Both the position numbers and the translations under genes were made by a program. A stretch of DNA of 9,976 nt from Anaerolineae bacterium. GTDB lineage: Bacteria > Chloroflexota > Anaerolineae > Aggregatilineales > Phototrophicaceae. The notes below the pieces were generated by a model that was given only the letters and a program-made list of their open reading frames with translations, had not been told where the DNA came from and searched no databases. The stretch is taken from contig JACMMD010000911.1 of NCBI GenBank assembly GCA_014379235.1, forward strand, positions 1-9,976. The letters run 5' to 3'. Below, one piece after another: positions 1 through 6,567 of this stretch. Numbering within the stretch: position 1 is the stretch's first letter; the number at the start of each line of letters is the position of its first letter.

Positions 1-485
1 ATTTTCGCCAGCGCCCGAAGTGCCGCTAATGACGTACCGAGCGCACTGGTTTCGAGCAGCGGCATCGAACCCGCCACCGACGACAAGAATATAACACGTC
101 CGCCGCTGCCTTGCCGGATAAGCTGATGTGCTGCCGCCTGCGAGGCATATACCGCCTGCTCGAAGTTGCCCGCCAATATCGCATCCCACTCTGCATTAGA
201 TGTATCCATGAACGGCTTAAACAGGTAATGACGCGGACTTACCACCGCGATCTGAAAAGCCCCTACCGCCGCGATTTGCTCTCGCACTTTATCTTGGTCA
301 TCCGGCTGAACCTCGTAGGCATGTCCGCCCAACTCATGCGCTAAAGCATTTGCCGCGTCGGCATCAGTTGGCGCATAGGCGATGATGATCTCCGCGCCTG
401 CTTCATTCAGCGAACGCGCCACGCCCGCTGACAACCCATGTATCCCGCCCTGAATGAGCGCTGTTTTACCGTGAAGGTCAATCAT
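1..485 (-). CDS. SDR-fold protein lacking catalytic Tyr/Lys, C-terminus cut by window edge
   Basis: This is an uninterrupted reading frame from ATG at 485 to the left edge, giving 161 residues. The fold is short-chain dehydrogenase: an N-terminal KTALIQGG segment, a downstream N-F pair at residues 107-108, GGRVIFLSSVAG at 128-139, and an ALA-like helix at the edge. Key positions are altered. The cofactor loop reads QGGIHGLS (12-19) instead of TGxxxGIG, the NNAG strand is replaced by VVSPRHY (81-87), and the YxxxK dyad aligns with L149 and L153. Only the catalytic Ser position (S136) remains. It follows the intact SDR with an 8-base gap, so the two are probably co-translated. I infer a non-catalytic partner or scaffold subunit, as known for BbsC in the heteromeric BbsCD dehydrogenase. 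It could instead be a decaying paralogue, but no stop or frameshift is seen. The fold is confident; the role is speculative. Confidence 0.8.
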   Translation of the reverse strand, partial: MIDLHGKTALIQGGIHGLSAGVARSLNEAGAEIIIAYAPTDADAANALAHELGGHAYEVQPDDQDKVREQIAAVGAFQIAVVSPRHYLFKPFMDTSNAEWDAILAGNFEQAVYASQAAAHQLIRQGSGGRVIFLSSVAGSMPLLETSALGTSLAALRALAK

Positions 486-493
486 ATTTGCAC

Positions 494-1273
494 TCAATAC
501 GAATACTTACCGATACCGAGTCCGCCGTCCACGCGCAAAAACGTTCCGGTCACGTAGTTACCATCGCTGCTGGCATAATAAGTCACCGCCCGCCCCATTT
601 CGGATGTCAGTCCGGCGCGTTTGAGCGGCACAGATTGGCGGTTCGCCTCGATTTCTTCGGCGCTCTGCTGGCCCGGCGCGACATCGTTGAGCGTTGTCTG
701 CACCCAGCCCGGCCCGATATGGTTGACGGTGATGTTATGCGGCGCGAGTTCCAACGCCAGACAGCCGACGAAAATATGCATCGCGTGTTTGGTCGCGCCG
801 TAGATAGGCGCAAGCGGGAACTGCATATCCGCCTGCACCGATGACGTTATCACGATGCGCCCGCCGTCACCCTGCGCGATCATGCGCTGCGCGGCGGCGC
901 GGCACACGTACACATTTCCCTTGATATTCACATTGACAATCAGCCGTAAGTTCTTGGGCGTGATGTCAAGGAAATGTTCCCAACGGATGACTCCGGCGTT
1001 GCTGGCTACGATGTCGATGCGCCCCATCTCTGCGACGGCGCGTTCGAACATCGCCTCGACCTGCTCCGGCTGCGACACATCCGCTAATGCTGCCAACGCT
1101 CGGTGTCCTTGTGAGCGTAATTCGGCGGCGCGCTGCTCTAAGCGTTCAGGCTGAACAGCATCGTTTATCACCACATCCGCGCCTTCATCAGCCAGCGCTT
1201 GCGCGATGCCCCAACCAATGCTGCGCGAATCGCCTGCGCCTGTTACCAGCGCAACTTTCCCTTGCAAACGCAT
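494..1273 (-). CDS. SDR family NAD(P)-dependent oxidoreductase
   Basis: This 259-residue classical short-chain dehydrogenase should be a soluble enzyme that interconverts an alcohol and a ketone. It has the cofactor loop TGAGDSRSIGWG (11-22), D38 at the end of the second beta strand (favours NAD over NADP), NAG at 92-94, the active-site Asn N116, and the catalytic S145, Y158 (YGATK) and K162. A PGWV motif follows, and the C-terminal VTGTFLRVDGG is typical of the family. I chose ATG 1273 because MRLQGKVALVTG is the usual SDR beginning. The longer frame from 1333 uses TTG and would overlap the upstream dehydrogenase by about 47 bases. The upstream stop is 13 bases away and the ribosome site is weak (GAGCGAG), which suggests coupling. 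The exact substrate is unknown. FabG-like or sugar/cyclitol dehydrogenases are possible, and the catabolic neighbours favour the latter. Confidence 0.93.
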   Translation of the reverse strand: MRLQGKVALVTGAGDSRSIGWGIAQALADEGADVVINDAVQPERLEQRAAELRSQGHRALAALADVSQPEQVEAMFERAVAEMGRIDIVASNAGVIRWEHFLDITPKNLRLIVNVNIKGNVYVCRAAAQRMIAQGDGGRIVITSSVQADMQFPLAPIYGATKHAMHIFVGCLALELAPHNITVNHIGPGWVQTTLNDVAPGQQSAEEIEANRQSVPLKRAGLTSEMGRAVTYYASSDGNYVTGTFLRVDGGLGIGKYSY

Positions 1274-1286
1274 CTCGCTCAACGGA

Positions 1287-2336
1287 TCAGCCCACAGGCC
1301 GGAACAGTGCTTTAACGCCTGTCCGGTCTTCAAAGGTAGCGAACGCCGCTTCCCAATCGGTGATGTCGAACTGATGCGTGACCAGCGCTTTGGTTTGCAC
1401 CGTGCCAGTAGAGATCAAACGCAGCGCCTTGAGCCAAGCCGATGGGATGCTGGCGTTGCTGCCCGTGACGGTCAGTTCGCGGAAGCACACTTGATCCATA
1501 TCCCACGCGATTGACTTGCCATACAAACCGATTTGCACATAGCGACCACGTCGCCGCGCCAGCGTCAATAACTGTGATGCCGCCGGCCCCGCGCCTGAAC
1601 ATTCATACACTACGTCCGCGCCTAAGCCTTCGTCGGTCAGATCACGGATGATTTCGGAAGCAGCGCCGTCTTGCTGCTGCACGTTGACCACATAGTCCGC
1701 GCCTAATTCCCGCGCCATCGACAAGCGCTTACCGTCAACATCTGTGCCAAGCATCACGACAGTTGCGCCCGCCGCTTTGACAACTTGCAGCGTCAGCAGA
1801 CCAATCGCACCCGGCCCCGCGATCACAGCCACATCCCCCGGCGATACGGATGCACCCGCCGGAGTAGTCGTCACCGCATGAACCACGCAGGCCAAAGGCT
1901 CGGTCAGCGCGCCTGCTTCGTAATCGACATTATCAGGCAGGATATGAATGTTTTTTGCCGGAACGACTACATACTGAGTAAAGCCACCGTTGACCGCCGA
2001 TCCAATCGAGCGACGGTTGAGGCATAAGTTATTCTGTCCGCTGCGACAGTAGCGGCATTGACCACACGTCGAGAAATACGTCTCCGTCGTCACCCGTTGG
2101 CCGGCTTGCAAGCCTGTTACGCCTTCGCCCACTTCCGCGATTTCGCCAGCCACCTCATGACCCAGTACCACAGGCGGCCACGAGCGAAATTCATCTTTCA
2201 AAATGTGTAAGTCCGTGCCGCAAAGTCCGGCGCGCTCCACACGAATTTTTACCTGCCCCGGTTGTGTCGTCGGCTCGTCGATTTCACGCAGCTCGACGTT
2301 GCCGACACCCGGCGCGACTTTCATAACAGCTTTCAC
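1287..2336 (-). CDS. Zinc-dependent medium-chain alcohol/polyol dehydrogenase
   Basis: This 349-residue cytosolic enzyme belongs to the MDR superfamily (sorbitol/threonine dehydrogenase-like). It should oxidise a secondary alcohol, typically of a polyol or sugar acid, with NAD. Visible features are the catalytic zinc residues C39 (CGTD), H60-E61 (GHEVAGE) and E146 (LTEPLACVVH), the structural zinc cysteines C91, C94, C97 and C105, and the Rossmann motif GPGAIG (174-179). D199 in GTDVD implies NAD use. The start is GTG at 2336: the resulting MKAVMKVAPG fits the family N-terminus, and AGGG lies 7 bases upstream. The ATG at 2324 would drop four residues of the first strand. It is the first gene of the left minus-strand operon and diverges from the Gfo/Idh/MocA gene. 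Substrate is not assignable; L-iditol/sorbitol-like or threonine-like dehydrogenases are the nearest named types. Confidence 0.94.
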   Translation of the reverse strand: MKAVMKVAPGVGNVELREIDEPTTQPGQVKIRVERAGLCGTDLHILKDEFRSWPPVVLGHEVAGEIAEVGEGVTGLQAGQRVTTETYFSTCGQCRYCRSGQNNLCLNRRSIGSAVNGGFTQYVVVPAKNIHILPDNVDYEAGALTEPLACVVHAVTTTPAGASVSPGDVAVIAGPGAIGLLTLQVVKAAGATVVMLGTDVDGKRLSMARELGADYVVNVQQQDGAASEIIRDLTDEGLGADVVYECSGAGPAASQLLTLARRRGRYVQIGLYGKSIAWDMDQVCFRELTVTGSNASIPSAWLKALRLISTGTVQTKALVTHQFDITDWEAAFATFEDRTGVKALFRPVG

Positions 2337-2338
2337 AA

Positions 2339-2367
2339 TTGCGCCCTATCGTAAATGTCCGTACAAT
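2339..2367 (+). promoter_or_regulatory. Candidate sigma70-type promoter for the Gfo/Idh/MocA gene
   Basis: In the divergent gap, TTGCGC (2339-2344) and TACAAT (2362-2367) are separated by exactly 17 bases. This resembles housekeeping -35/-10 boxes. Transcription would begin near 2374, leaving a leader of about 38 bases before ATG 2412. The match is by eye. The opposite-strand promoter for the dehydrogenase operon was not convincing, and no clear operator palindrome was seen. Confidence 0.4.
2344..2347 (-). promoter_or_regulatory. Ribosome binding site supporting a GTG start
   Basis: Reading the minus strand, AGGG sits 7 bases before the GTG at 2336. The alternative ATG at 2324 has only a weak GAAAG upstream, so this site favours the GTG start of the zinc dehydrogenase. 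Confidence 0.5.
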
Positions 2368-2411
2368 CGCAGATTAGTTTACTTAGTTCAATCGGAAAGA
2401 ACAAATTCATT

Positions 2412-3560
2412 ATGCCCAATGTTGCCGTTGTTGGAACGGGTTTTATCGGCCCGGTACACGTCGAAGCCCTGCGCCGACTCGGTATCAATGTGCGCGGCGT
2501 TCTCGGTTCGAGCGCCGACAAAAGCCAGCAGTCCGCCCAACAAATGAGTCTCGAAGTGGCTTACGCCGACTATCAAGCCATCATTGACGACCCGTTAGTC
2601 GATTCCGTTCACATCACCACACCCAACAAAACCCACCTCGATATGGCCAAACGAGCGTTAATAGCAGGCAAGCACGTCATCTGTGAGAAGCCCCTCGCCA
2701 TGACCTCACGCGAGACGGCGGAATTGGTCGAGATCACCCGCAGTAAACCGAATCTTGCCGCCGCCGTCAACTATAACATTCGCTTCTACCCGATTGCTTT
2801 ACATGCCCGCGACCTCGTACAAAGCGGCCAACTTGGCGACATTTTTACCGTGCGCGGCGCATACTCGCAGGATTGGCTGCTGTATGACACCGACTGGAAC
2901 TGGCGGCTCGTGCCCGAAGAAGGCGGTGATGTTCGCGCTGTTGGCGACATTGGCACTCACTGGCTGGATTTGACAGGTTTCGTCACAGGGCTAAAGGTCG
3001 AATCACTGCTGGCCGATATGCGAACCTTCATCCCTGTTCGCAAGAAACCGCGTCAGGCAGTGGCCACGTTCACGGGCAAAGAAACTGCCGCACCTACCGA
3101 ATACGATAACGTCGAAATCCGCACCGAAGATTGGGCGGCGGTGCTGCTGCATTACGGTGGTGGAGCGCGGGGCACCATGAATGTCTCGCAGGTAACTGCC
3201 GGACGCAAGAATCAGCTTTCGTTTGAAATCGCTGGCTCCAAAGGCGCAATCGCATGGGACTCCGAACGCCCGAATGAGTTGTGGCTTGGCCATCGTGAGC
3301 GTCCTAACGAACTGCTGCTCAAAGACCCATCCTTGTTGAGCGCCGGAGCGCGAGCCTATACCAACTATCCCGGCGGCCATAACGAAGGTTTCCCGGATAC
3401 GTTTAAGCAGCTTTATCGCGCTATTTACGGCTATGTGCAGGCGGGGGATTTCGATCAGCCCAAGCCTTATCCGACGTTCGAAGACGGCCATCATGAGGTT
3501 GTATTGTGCGAAGCGATCTTGGCCAGCCACCAACAACGCCGCTGGATTGATATTCAATAA
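2412..3560 (+). CDS. Gfo/Idh/MocA family oxidoreductase
   Basis: This 382-residue NAD(P)-dependent sugar or cyclitol dehydrogenase belongs to the family of glucose-fructose oxidoreductase and myo-inositol dehydrogenase. The N-terminal Rossmann domain opens with VAVVGTGFIG (G8, G10, G13). EKP at 92-94 carries the family lysine K93, and the substrate domain has GDIGTHWLD (178-186) with D179, H183 and D186 in the usual active-site positions. NYNIRFYP (120-127) is also typical. I chose ATG 2412, preceded by GGAAAG, because it puts MPNVAVVGTG at the N-terminus. The longer frame from 2355 would begin upstream of the candidate -10 box. It probably starts a plus-strand unit with the isomerase 63 bases downstream. 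The two families often occur together in inositol and keto-sugar catabolism, where the dehydrogenase supplies a keto intermediate. The specific substrate is unknown. Confidence 0.94.
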   Translation: MPNVAVVGTGFIGPVHVEALRRLGINVRGVLGSSADKSQQSAQQMSLEVAYADYQAIIDDPLVDSVHITTPNKTHLDMAKRALIAGKHVICEKPLAMTSRETAELVEITRSKPNLAAAVNYNIRFYPIALHARDLVQSGQLGDIFTVRGAYSQDWLLYDTDWNWRLVPEEGGDVRAVGDIGTHWLDLTGFVTGLKVESLLADMRTFIPVRKKPRQAVATFTGKETAAPTEYDNVEIRTEDWAAVLLHYGGGARGTMNVSQVTAGRKNQLSFEIAGSKGAIAWDSERPNELWLGHRERPNELLLKDPSLLSAGARAYTNYPGGHNEGFPDTFKQLYRAIYGYVQAGDFDQPKPYPTFEDGHHEVVLCEAILASHQQRRWIDIQ

Positions 3561-3566
3561 TTAAAC

Positions 3567-3591
3567 TGTAGGGGCAAGTCATGCCTTGCCC
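3567..3591 (+). repeat. Interspersed hairpin repeat, copy 1
   Basis: This 25-base unit starts TGTAGGGGC and ends GCCC. Stem GGGCAAG pairs perfectly with CTTGCCC around a 6-base loop; the outer GTAG/CTAC can extend it past a bulge. It lies between two co-directional genes, the Gfo/Idh/MocA gene and the isomerase. No T-run follows, so a simple terminator is not well supported. It is one of four copies in the window. Confidence 0.75.
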
Positions 3592-3623
3592 TACCTACTC
3601 GCAGGTACAGGAGACTCAACACA

Positions 3624-4535
3624 ATGCAGCTTGGATTTGTAACCGCGATTGTGCCCGAATTTACGCTCGAAGAAGTATTCGCCTATGCCGCCGAGCAAAA
3701 GTTCGGCTGTGTCGAAGTGATGTGCTGGCCAGCGGGTAAGGCCGAACGGCGCTATGCAGGCGTCACGCACATCGACGTAACCAACTTCACCAGCGCCGAT
3801 GTCGAACGTATCAAGGCGCTGTCGAAAAAATACGGTGTCGCCATCTCAGGGCTAGGCTACTACCCGAATCCGCTCGCTGCCGATGCTGACGAGCGCAATA
3901 CCTACTTCGAACACATTAAGAAGGTCATCGCCGCGTCAGCCCTGCTCGGCGTGAACGTGATGAACACATTCGTCGGGCGTGACCCGGCGAAGTCCATCGA
4001 GGACAATTGGCCGCTGTTCGAGCAGTTGTGGCCGCCGATTATCGAGTTTGCCGAGTCGCAGGGTGTAAGGGTCGGCATCGAAAACTGCCCGATGCTGTTC
4101 AGTTTGGACGAATGGCCCGGCGGTAAGAACCTTGCCATCTCACCGGACGTATGGCGGCGCATGTTCACGCGCATTCCAAGTAAGAACTTCGGCCTCAACT
4201 TCGATCCCTCGCACCTGATCTGGCAGCACATCGACTACGTGCGCGCCATTCACGAGTTCGGTGATCGGCTAGTACACGTCCACGCCAAAGACACCAAGAT
4301 CGACCACGACATGATTTATCAACGCGGTATCACTGGCTTCAAGTGGCACATCCCTAAACTGCCGGGGCTTGGCGACGTGCAGTGGGGGCCGTACTTCTCG
4401 GCGCTAAAGGATGTCGGCTATGATGGCCCTGTGTGCATCGAGGTTGAAGACCGCGCCTACGAAGCCACACTCGATCTGCGTAAGCGCGCCCTCACGCAAT
4501 CGAAGCGTTATCTAGAACCATTCATGGCGCTGTAA
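3624..4535 (+). CDS. Sugar phosphate isomerase/epimerase (xylose isomerase-like TIM barrel)
   Basis: This 303-residue member of the AP endonuclease 2/xylose isomerase-like barrel family (IolE/IolI/hydroxypyruvate isomerase type) probably interconverts keto-sugar or keto-cyclitol forms using a divalent metal. Likely metal ligands are E153 (VGIENCP), D194 (NFDPSH, with H197 beside it), H220 (VHVHAKDT) and E273 (CIEVED), which are the usual barrel-end positions. The N-terminal LGFVTAIVPEFTLEEVFAYA is a typical first strand and helix. The start is supported by AGGAG at 3609-3613, 10 bases upstream. The Gfo/Idh/MocA gene upstream on the same strand suggests that the two act in sequence. The extended segment 225-250, with several charged and aromatic residues, may shape the substrate pocket. 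IolE-like dehydratase activity is an alternative; the sequence does not decide it. Confidence 0.9.
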   Translation: MQLGFVTAIVPEFTLEEVFAYAAEQKFGCVEVMCWPAGKAERRYAGVTHIDVTNFTSADVERIKALSKKYGVAISGLGYYPNPLAADADERNTYFEHIKKVIAASALLGVNVMNTFVGRDPAKSIEDNWPLFEQLWPPIIEFAESQGVRVGIENCPMLFSLDEWPGGKNLAISPDVWRRMFTRIPSKNFGLNFDPSHLIWQHIDYVRAIHEFGDRLVHVHAKDTKIDHDMIYQRGITGFKWHIPKLPGLGDVQWGPYFSALKDVGYDGPVCIEVEDRAYEATLDLRKRALTQSKRYLEPFMAL

Positions 4536-4542
4536 AAATTGC

Positions 4543-4567
4543 TGTAGGGGCGCGTCGTGAAGCGCCC
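4543..4567 (+). repeat. Interspersed hairpin repeat, copy 2
   Basis: This 25-base unit TGTAGGGGC...GCGCCC lies between the convergent ends of the isomerase and the UlaG-like gene. GGGCGC pairs with GCGCCC; a G-A mismatch interrupts the stem before two inner pairs. It is the least perfect of the four copies. It may help separate the convergent transcripts, but there is no T-run on either side. Confidence 0.7.
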
Positions 4568-4577
4568 AATCCTGCTG

Positions 4578-5426
4578 TCAATGTCGCCACACAAACCGTT
4601 CGCCGCATTGCAGCACTTTGTATGGCTGTCCGGCGGCATCCGCCAGCGCGGTAAAATCGCTAACATCGGCGGTATTGAAAGTGAACATATCGTAGTGATG
4701 TGGAATCACCAGTTTGACCCCAACGGCCTGCGCCAGCGTGAGCGCCTCTTGCGCGTTCATATTCGGCGGAACGTGCAGCGCATCGCGCCGCGCATCCGTG
4801 CCGTTGATCGGCAAAAAGGCGATGTCGAGGTTGAACGGTTTCAGCCGCTCCGCCAGTCCATCGTAAGCGAGGGTATCGCCGCTGTGATACAGCGTCACGC
4901 CATCGACCTCGAACACGAAGCCCAGAAACAGGTAGCCGCTTTGTTCATTGTAGTCCAAACCGGGATGCGCCGACGGAATGCTGTGAACGGTGATCGGCCC
5001 GATGCTGAACGTTTCTTCGCCGCGAGTGGGAATCAACCGTCCTCGTGGCAATCCGAGCGAAACCGCATGGTCGATCAGCGCAGCAGGCAGCACCAGCTTG
5101 GCATCCGGCGAAGCGGCGAACAGGTCGGGCATCGTAGCCGGGTCGAGATGATCGGAATGTTTGTGGCTGGCAAAAATCCATTCGGCGTTGTTGATTTCGC
5201 CGCCGCGAATAGGTGCTTCGGTCATGCGAATGTGCGGCTTTTCGGTGTTGGCGTACTTGGCGGTCAGCAGTTCCGACAGGTAAAGATCGACGTAGAACAG
5301 CGCCGAGGCGGTTTTGATCGCGTAGCCGCTCTGCCCGAACCACCAGATCGCCACTTCTCCGGCTGCAACCTGCGTCTCAGCGATGTCTCGCAGCAGTTCA
5401 GCGCCGTGTTGAATTGGTTGAATCAT
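4578..5426 (-). CDS. MBL-fold metal-dependent hydrolase, UlaG-like
   Basis: This 282-residue soluble metallo-beta-lactamase-fold enzyme resembles UlaG, the L-ascorbate-6-phosphate lactonase. The metal-site signature is HKHSDH (88-93: H88, H90, D92, H93), with H154 (SAHPG), D184 (HSGDT) and H243/H244 (IPHHYD) completing the site. WWFGQSGYAIKT and FYVDLYLSE near the N-terminus and FLPINGTDARR (204-214) are characteristic of the UlaG-like group. The gene is transcribed against its neighbours: it converges with the isomerase and diverges from the MetE-like gene. ATG 5426 is the natural start; an upstream ATG in the leader is followed after one codon by a stop. A lactonase fits the oxidative sugar genes around it, but UlaG-like proteins have varied substrates and an ascorbate pathway (UlaD/E/F) is not visible. 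Confident in family, not in substrate. Confidence 0.92.
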   Translation of the reverse strand: MIQPIQHGAELLRDIAETQVAAGEVAIWWFGQSGYAIKTASALFYVDLYLSELLTAKYANTEKPHIRMTEAPIRGGEINNAEWIFASHKHSDHLDPATMPDLFAASPDAKLVLPAALIDHAVSLGLPRGRLIPTRGEETFSIGPITVHSIPSAHPGLDYNEQSGYLFLGFVFEVDGVTLYHSGDTLAYDGLAERLKPFNLDIAFLPINGTDARRDALHVPPNMNAQEALTLAQAVGVKLVIPHHYDMFTFNTADVSDFTALADAAGQPYKVLQCGERFVWRH

Positions 5427-5441
5427 GCTTAATCCATGTCC

Positions 5442-5466
5442 TGTAGGGGCGCTTCGGGAAGCGCCC
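5442..5466 (+). repeat. Interspersed hairpin repeat, copy 3
   Basis: This 25-base unit TGTAGGGGC...GCGCCC has a perfect nested stem GGGCGCTTC/GAAGCGCCC (nominally nine pairs, probably closing as a CGGG tetraloop). It sits in the divergent gap between the UlaG-like and MetE-like genes, upstream of both start codons. A terminator role is therefore unlikely here. It could form in the leader of either mRNA. Confidence 0.78.
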
Positions 5467-5484
5467 TCCGTAACGATCTAAATC

Positions 5485-5490
5485 AAGGAG
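5485..5490 (+). promoter_or_regulatory. Ribosome binding site fixing the MetE-like start
   Basis: AAGGAG lies 8 bases before ATG 5499. It decides between that ATG and the longer in-frame start at 5436, which would translate through the hairpin repeat. Confidence 0.8.
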
Positions 5491-5498
5491 TAGTCTCA

Positions 5499-6527
5499 AT
5501 GTCCTTACCAATTATACCCACCAGCGTCATCGGCTCATACGCATGGCCCGCGTGGCTGTTCACCGCGCTCGAAGCCGCCCAACGTGGCGAGTATGGCCCC
5601 AAAGACATGCAAGAAGCACAGGACGATGCGGTTGATGTCGCCATCCGCGATCAAGAAGACGCTGGTGTCGATATTATCACCGACGGCGAAATGCGGCGCG
5701 TCGGCTTCTTTACGGCGGAGTTTTACGGCCACATGACCGGCCTCAAGGAACTGCCACCGCAGCGCAAAATGGGCATCGTCGGCCACGATCAGCGCGAGTC
5801 TTACGAAGCCATTGAAGCCGTGACATCGCCCAAAGGACTCGGCCTCGTATCCGAATACAAGTTCGTCACCACCCGCACCAATCTACCGATCAAGGTTCCC
5901 TGCCCCGGCCCCTACACACTCGCCGGACGCATCAAACCGGGAAGCGTCTATAAAGATCGTCTCGAAGTCGCTCACGCGCTGGCTGAGATCATCAACGCTG
6001 AACTCAAGGCCGTTGTCGCGGCGGGTGCAGATTTCATCCAGATCGACGAGCCTTCCTATGCCGTTCACGCCAGTAACCCTGACGAATTCGTGCGTCTGTT
6101 CAACAAGACCGTCGAAGGCGTCAACGCGAAAATTGGCGTTCATCTGTGCTTTGGAAACTTCGTCGGACGTCCGGTTGCCAAGCGCACCTATCATCCACTG
6201 TTCCCATACATCCTCAGCATGGATGCCAGCCAATTCGCGCTCGAATTTGCCAACCGCGAACTCTCCGAAATCGACCTGTGGCAGGAATTCCCCAACGACA
6301 AAGAACTGGCCGCCGGACTGGTCGATGTGAAAAACTACTACGTTGAGACACCGCAAGATGTCGCCGAGCGCGTCCGCACTGCGTTGAAATTCGTTGATGC
6401 TGAAAAACTGAGCGTCACGCCCGACTGCGGTTTCAGCCAGACGGCGCGTTGGGCCGCGAAGGGCAAGCTCAAGTCGATGGTCGAGGGCACCAACATCGTC
6501 CGCCGCGAAATCACCGGCAGCAATTAA
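5499..6527 (+). CDS. Stand-alone MetE-like zinc methyltransferase (UROD/MetE-like barrel)
   Basis: This 342-residue protein is equivalent to the C-terminal catalytic half of cobalamin-independent methionine synthase (COG0620, PF01717-like). Full MetE is about twice as long. Motifs are TDGEM (61-65), QIDEP (181-185), the zinc-type HLC (H215, C217) and C310 in TPDCGF, with E249 (LEFANREL) as a possible fourth ligand; D242 is an alternative. The family moves a methyl or alkyl group to or from a zinc-bound thiolate. The start at ATG 5499 is set by a strong AAGGAG. Its position among sugar oxidoreductases suggests a role other than methionine synthesis, such as handling a methylated substrate or thiol adduct. 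That is inference. Related stand-alone proteins include archaeal core MetE and epoxyalkane:CoM transferase; the sequence does not identify which thiol is used. Confidence 0.88.
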   Translation: MSLPIIPTSVIGSYAWPAWLFTALEAAQRGEYGPKDMQEAQDDAVDVAIRDQEDAGVDIITDGEMRRVGFFTAEFYGHMTGLKELPPQRKMGIVGHDQRESYEAIEAVTSPKGLGLVSEYKFVTTRTNLPIKVPCPGPYTLAGRIKPGSVYKDRLEVAHALAEIINAELKAVVAAGADFIQIDEPSYAVHASNPDEFVRLFNKTVEGVNAKIGVHLCFGNFVGRPVAKRTYHPLFPYILSMDASQFALEFANRELSEIDLWQEFPNDKELAAGLVDVKNYYVETPQDVAERVRTALKFVDAEKLSVTPDCGFSQTARWAAKGKLKSMVEGTNIVRREITGSN

Positions 6528-6534
6528 ACAATTC

Positions 6535-6559
6535 CGTAGGGGCGGCTCGTGAGCCGCCC
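6535..6559 (+). repeat. Interspersed hairpin repeat, copy 4
   Basis: This 25-base unit CGTAGGGGC...GCCGCCC has perfect pairing GGGCGGCTC/GAGCCGCCC, nominally nine pairs. It lies between the convergent MetE-like and phosphotriesterase-like genes and is followed by TTT on the plus strand. It is the copy most compatible with a terminator, though the T-run is short. Confidence 0.78.
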
Positions 6560-6567
6560 TTTGACTC

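Noticed and set aside
259..266. GCCCCTAC, matching the repeat core on the minus strand
   Set aside because: It lies inside the SDR-like coding frame and the flanks do not form the paired stem, so it is a chance match.
3003..3557. Minus-strand open frame of 184 residues opposite the Gfo/Idh/MocA gene
   Set aside because: It lies wholly inside a well-supported gene and shows no motif of its own.
4557..5432. Long plus-strand open frame of 291 residues opposite the UlaG-like gene
   Set aside because: It is antisense to a gene with a complete metal-site signature, has no family motif, and starts inside hairpin repeat 2. It is a by-product of codon bias.
5418..5447. TTGAAT followed about 18 bases later by TGTAGG, considered as a promoter for the MetE-like gene
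   Set aside because: The -10 match is poor and lies in the hairpin repeat; it is not strong enough to annotate.
5499..6527. Epoxide-carboxylation-like pathway (MetE-like CoM transferase plus two SDRs)
   Set aside because: No disulfide oxidoreductase/carboxylase or CoM biosynthesis gene is present, one SDR lacks its catalytic dyad, and the neighbours are sugar-type enzymes.
3567..6559. Regular spacing of four similar short repeats, considered as a CRISPR array
   Set aside because: Copies are about 0.9-1.1 kb apart with genes between them and no spacers; they are dispersed intergenic repeats.
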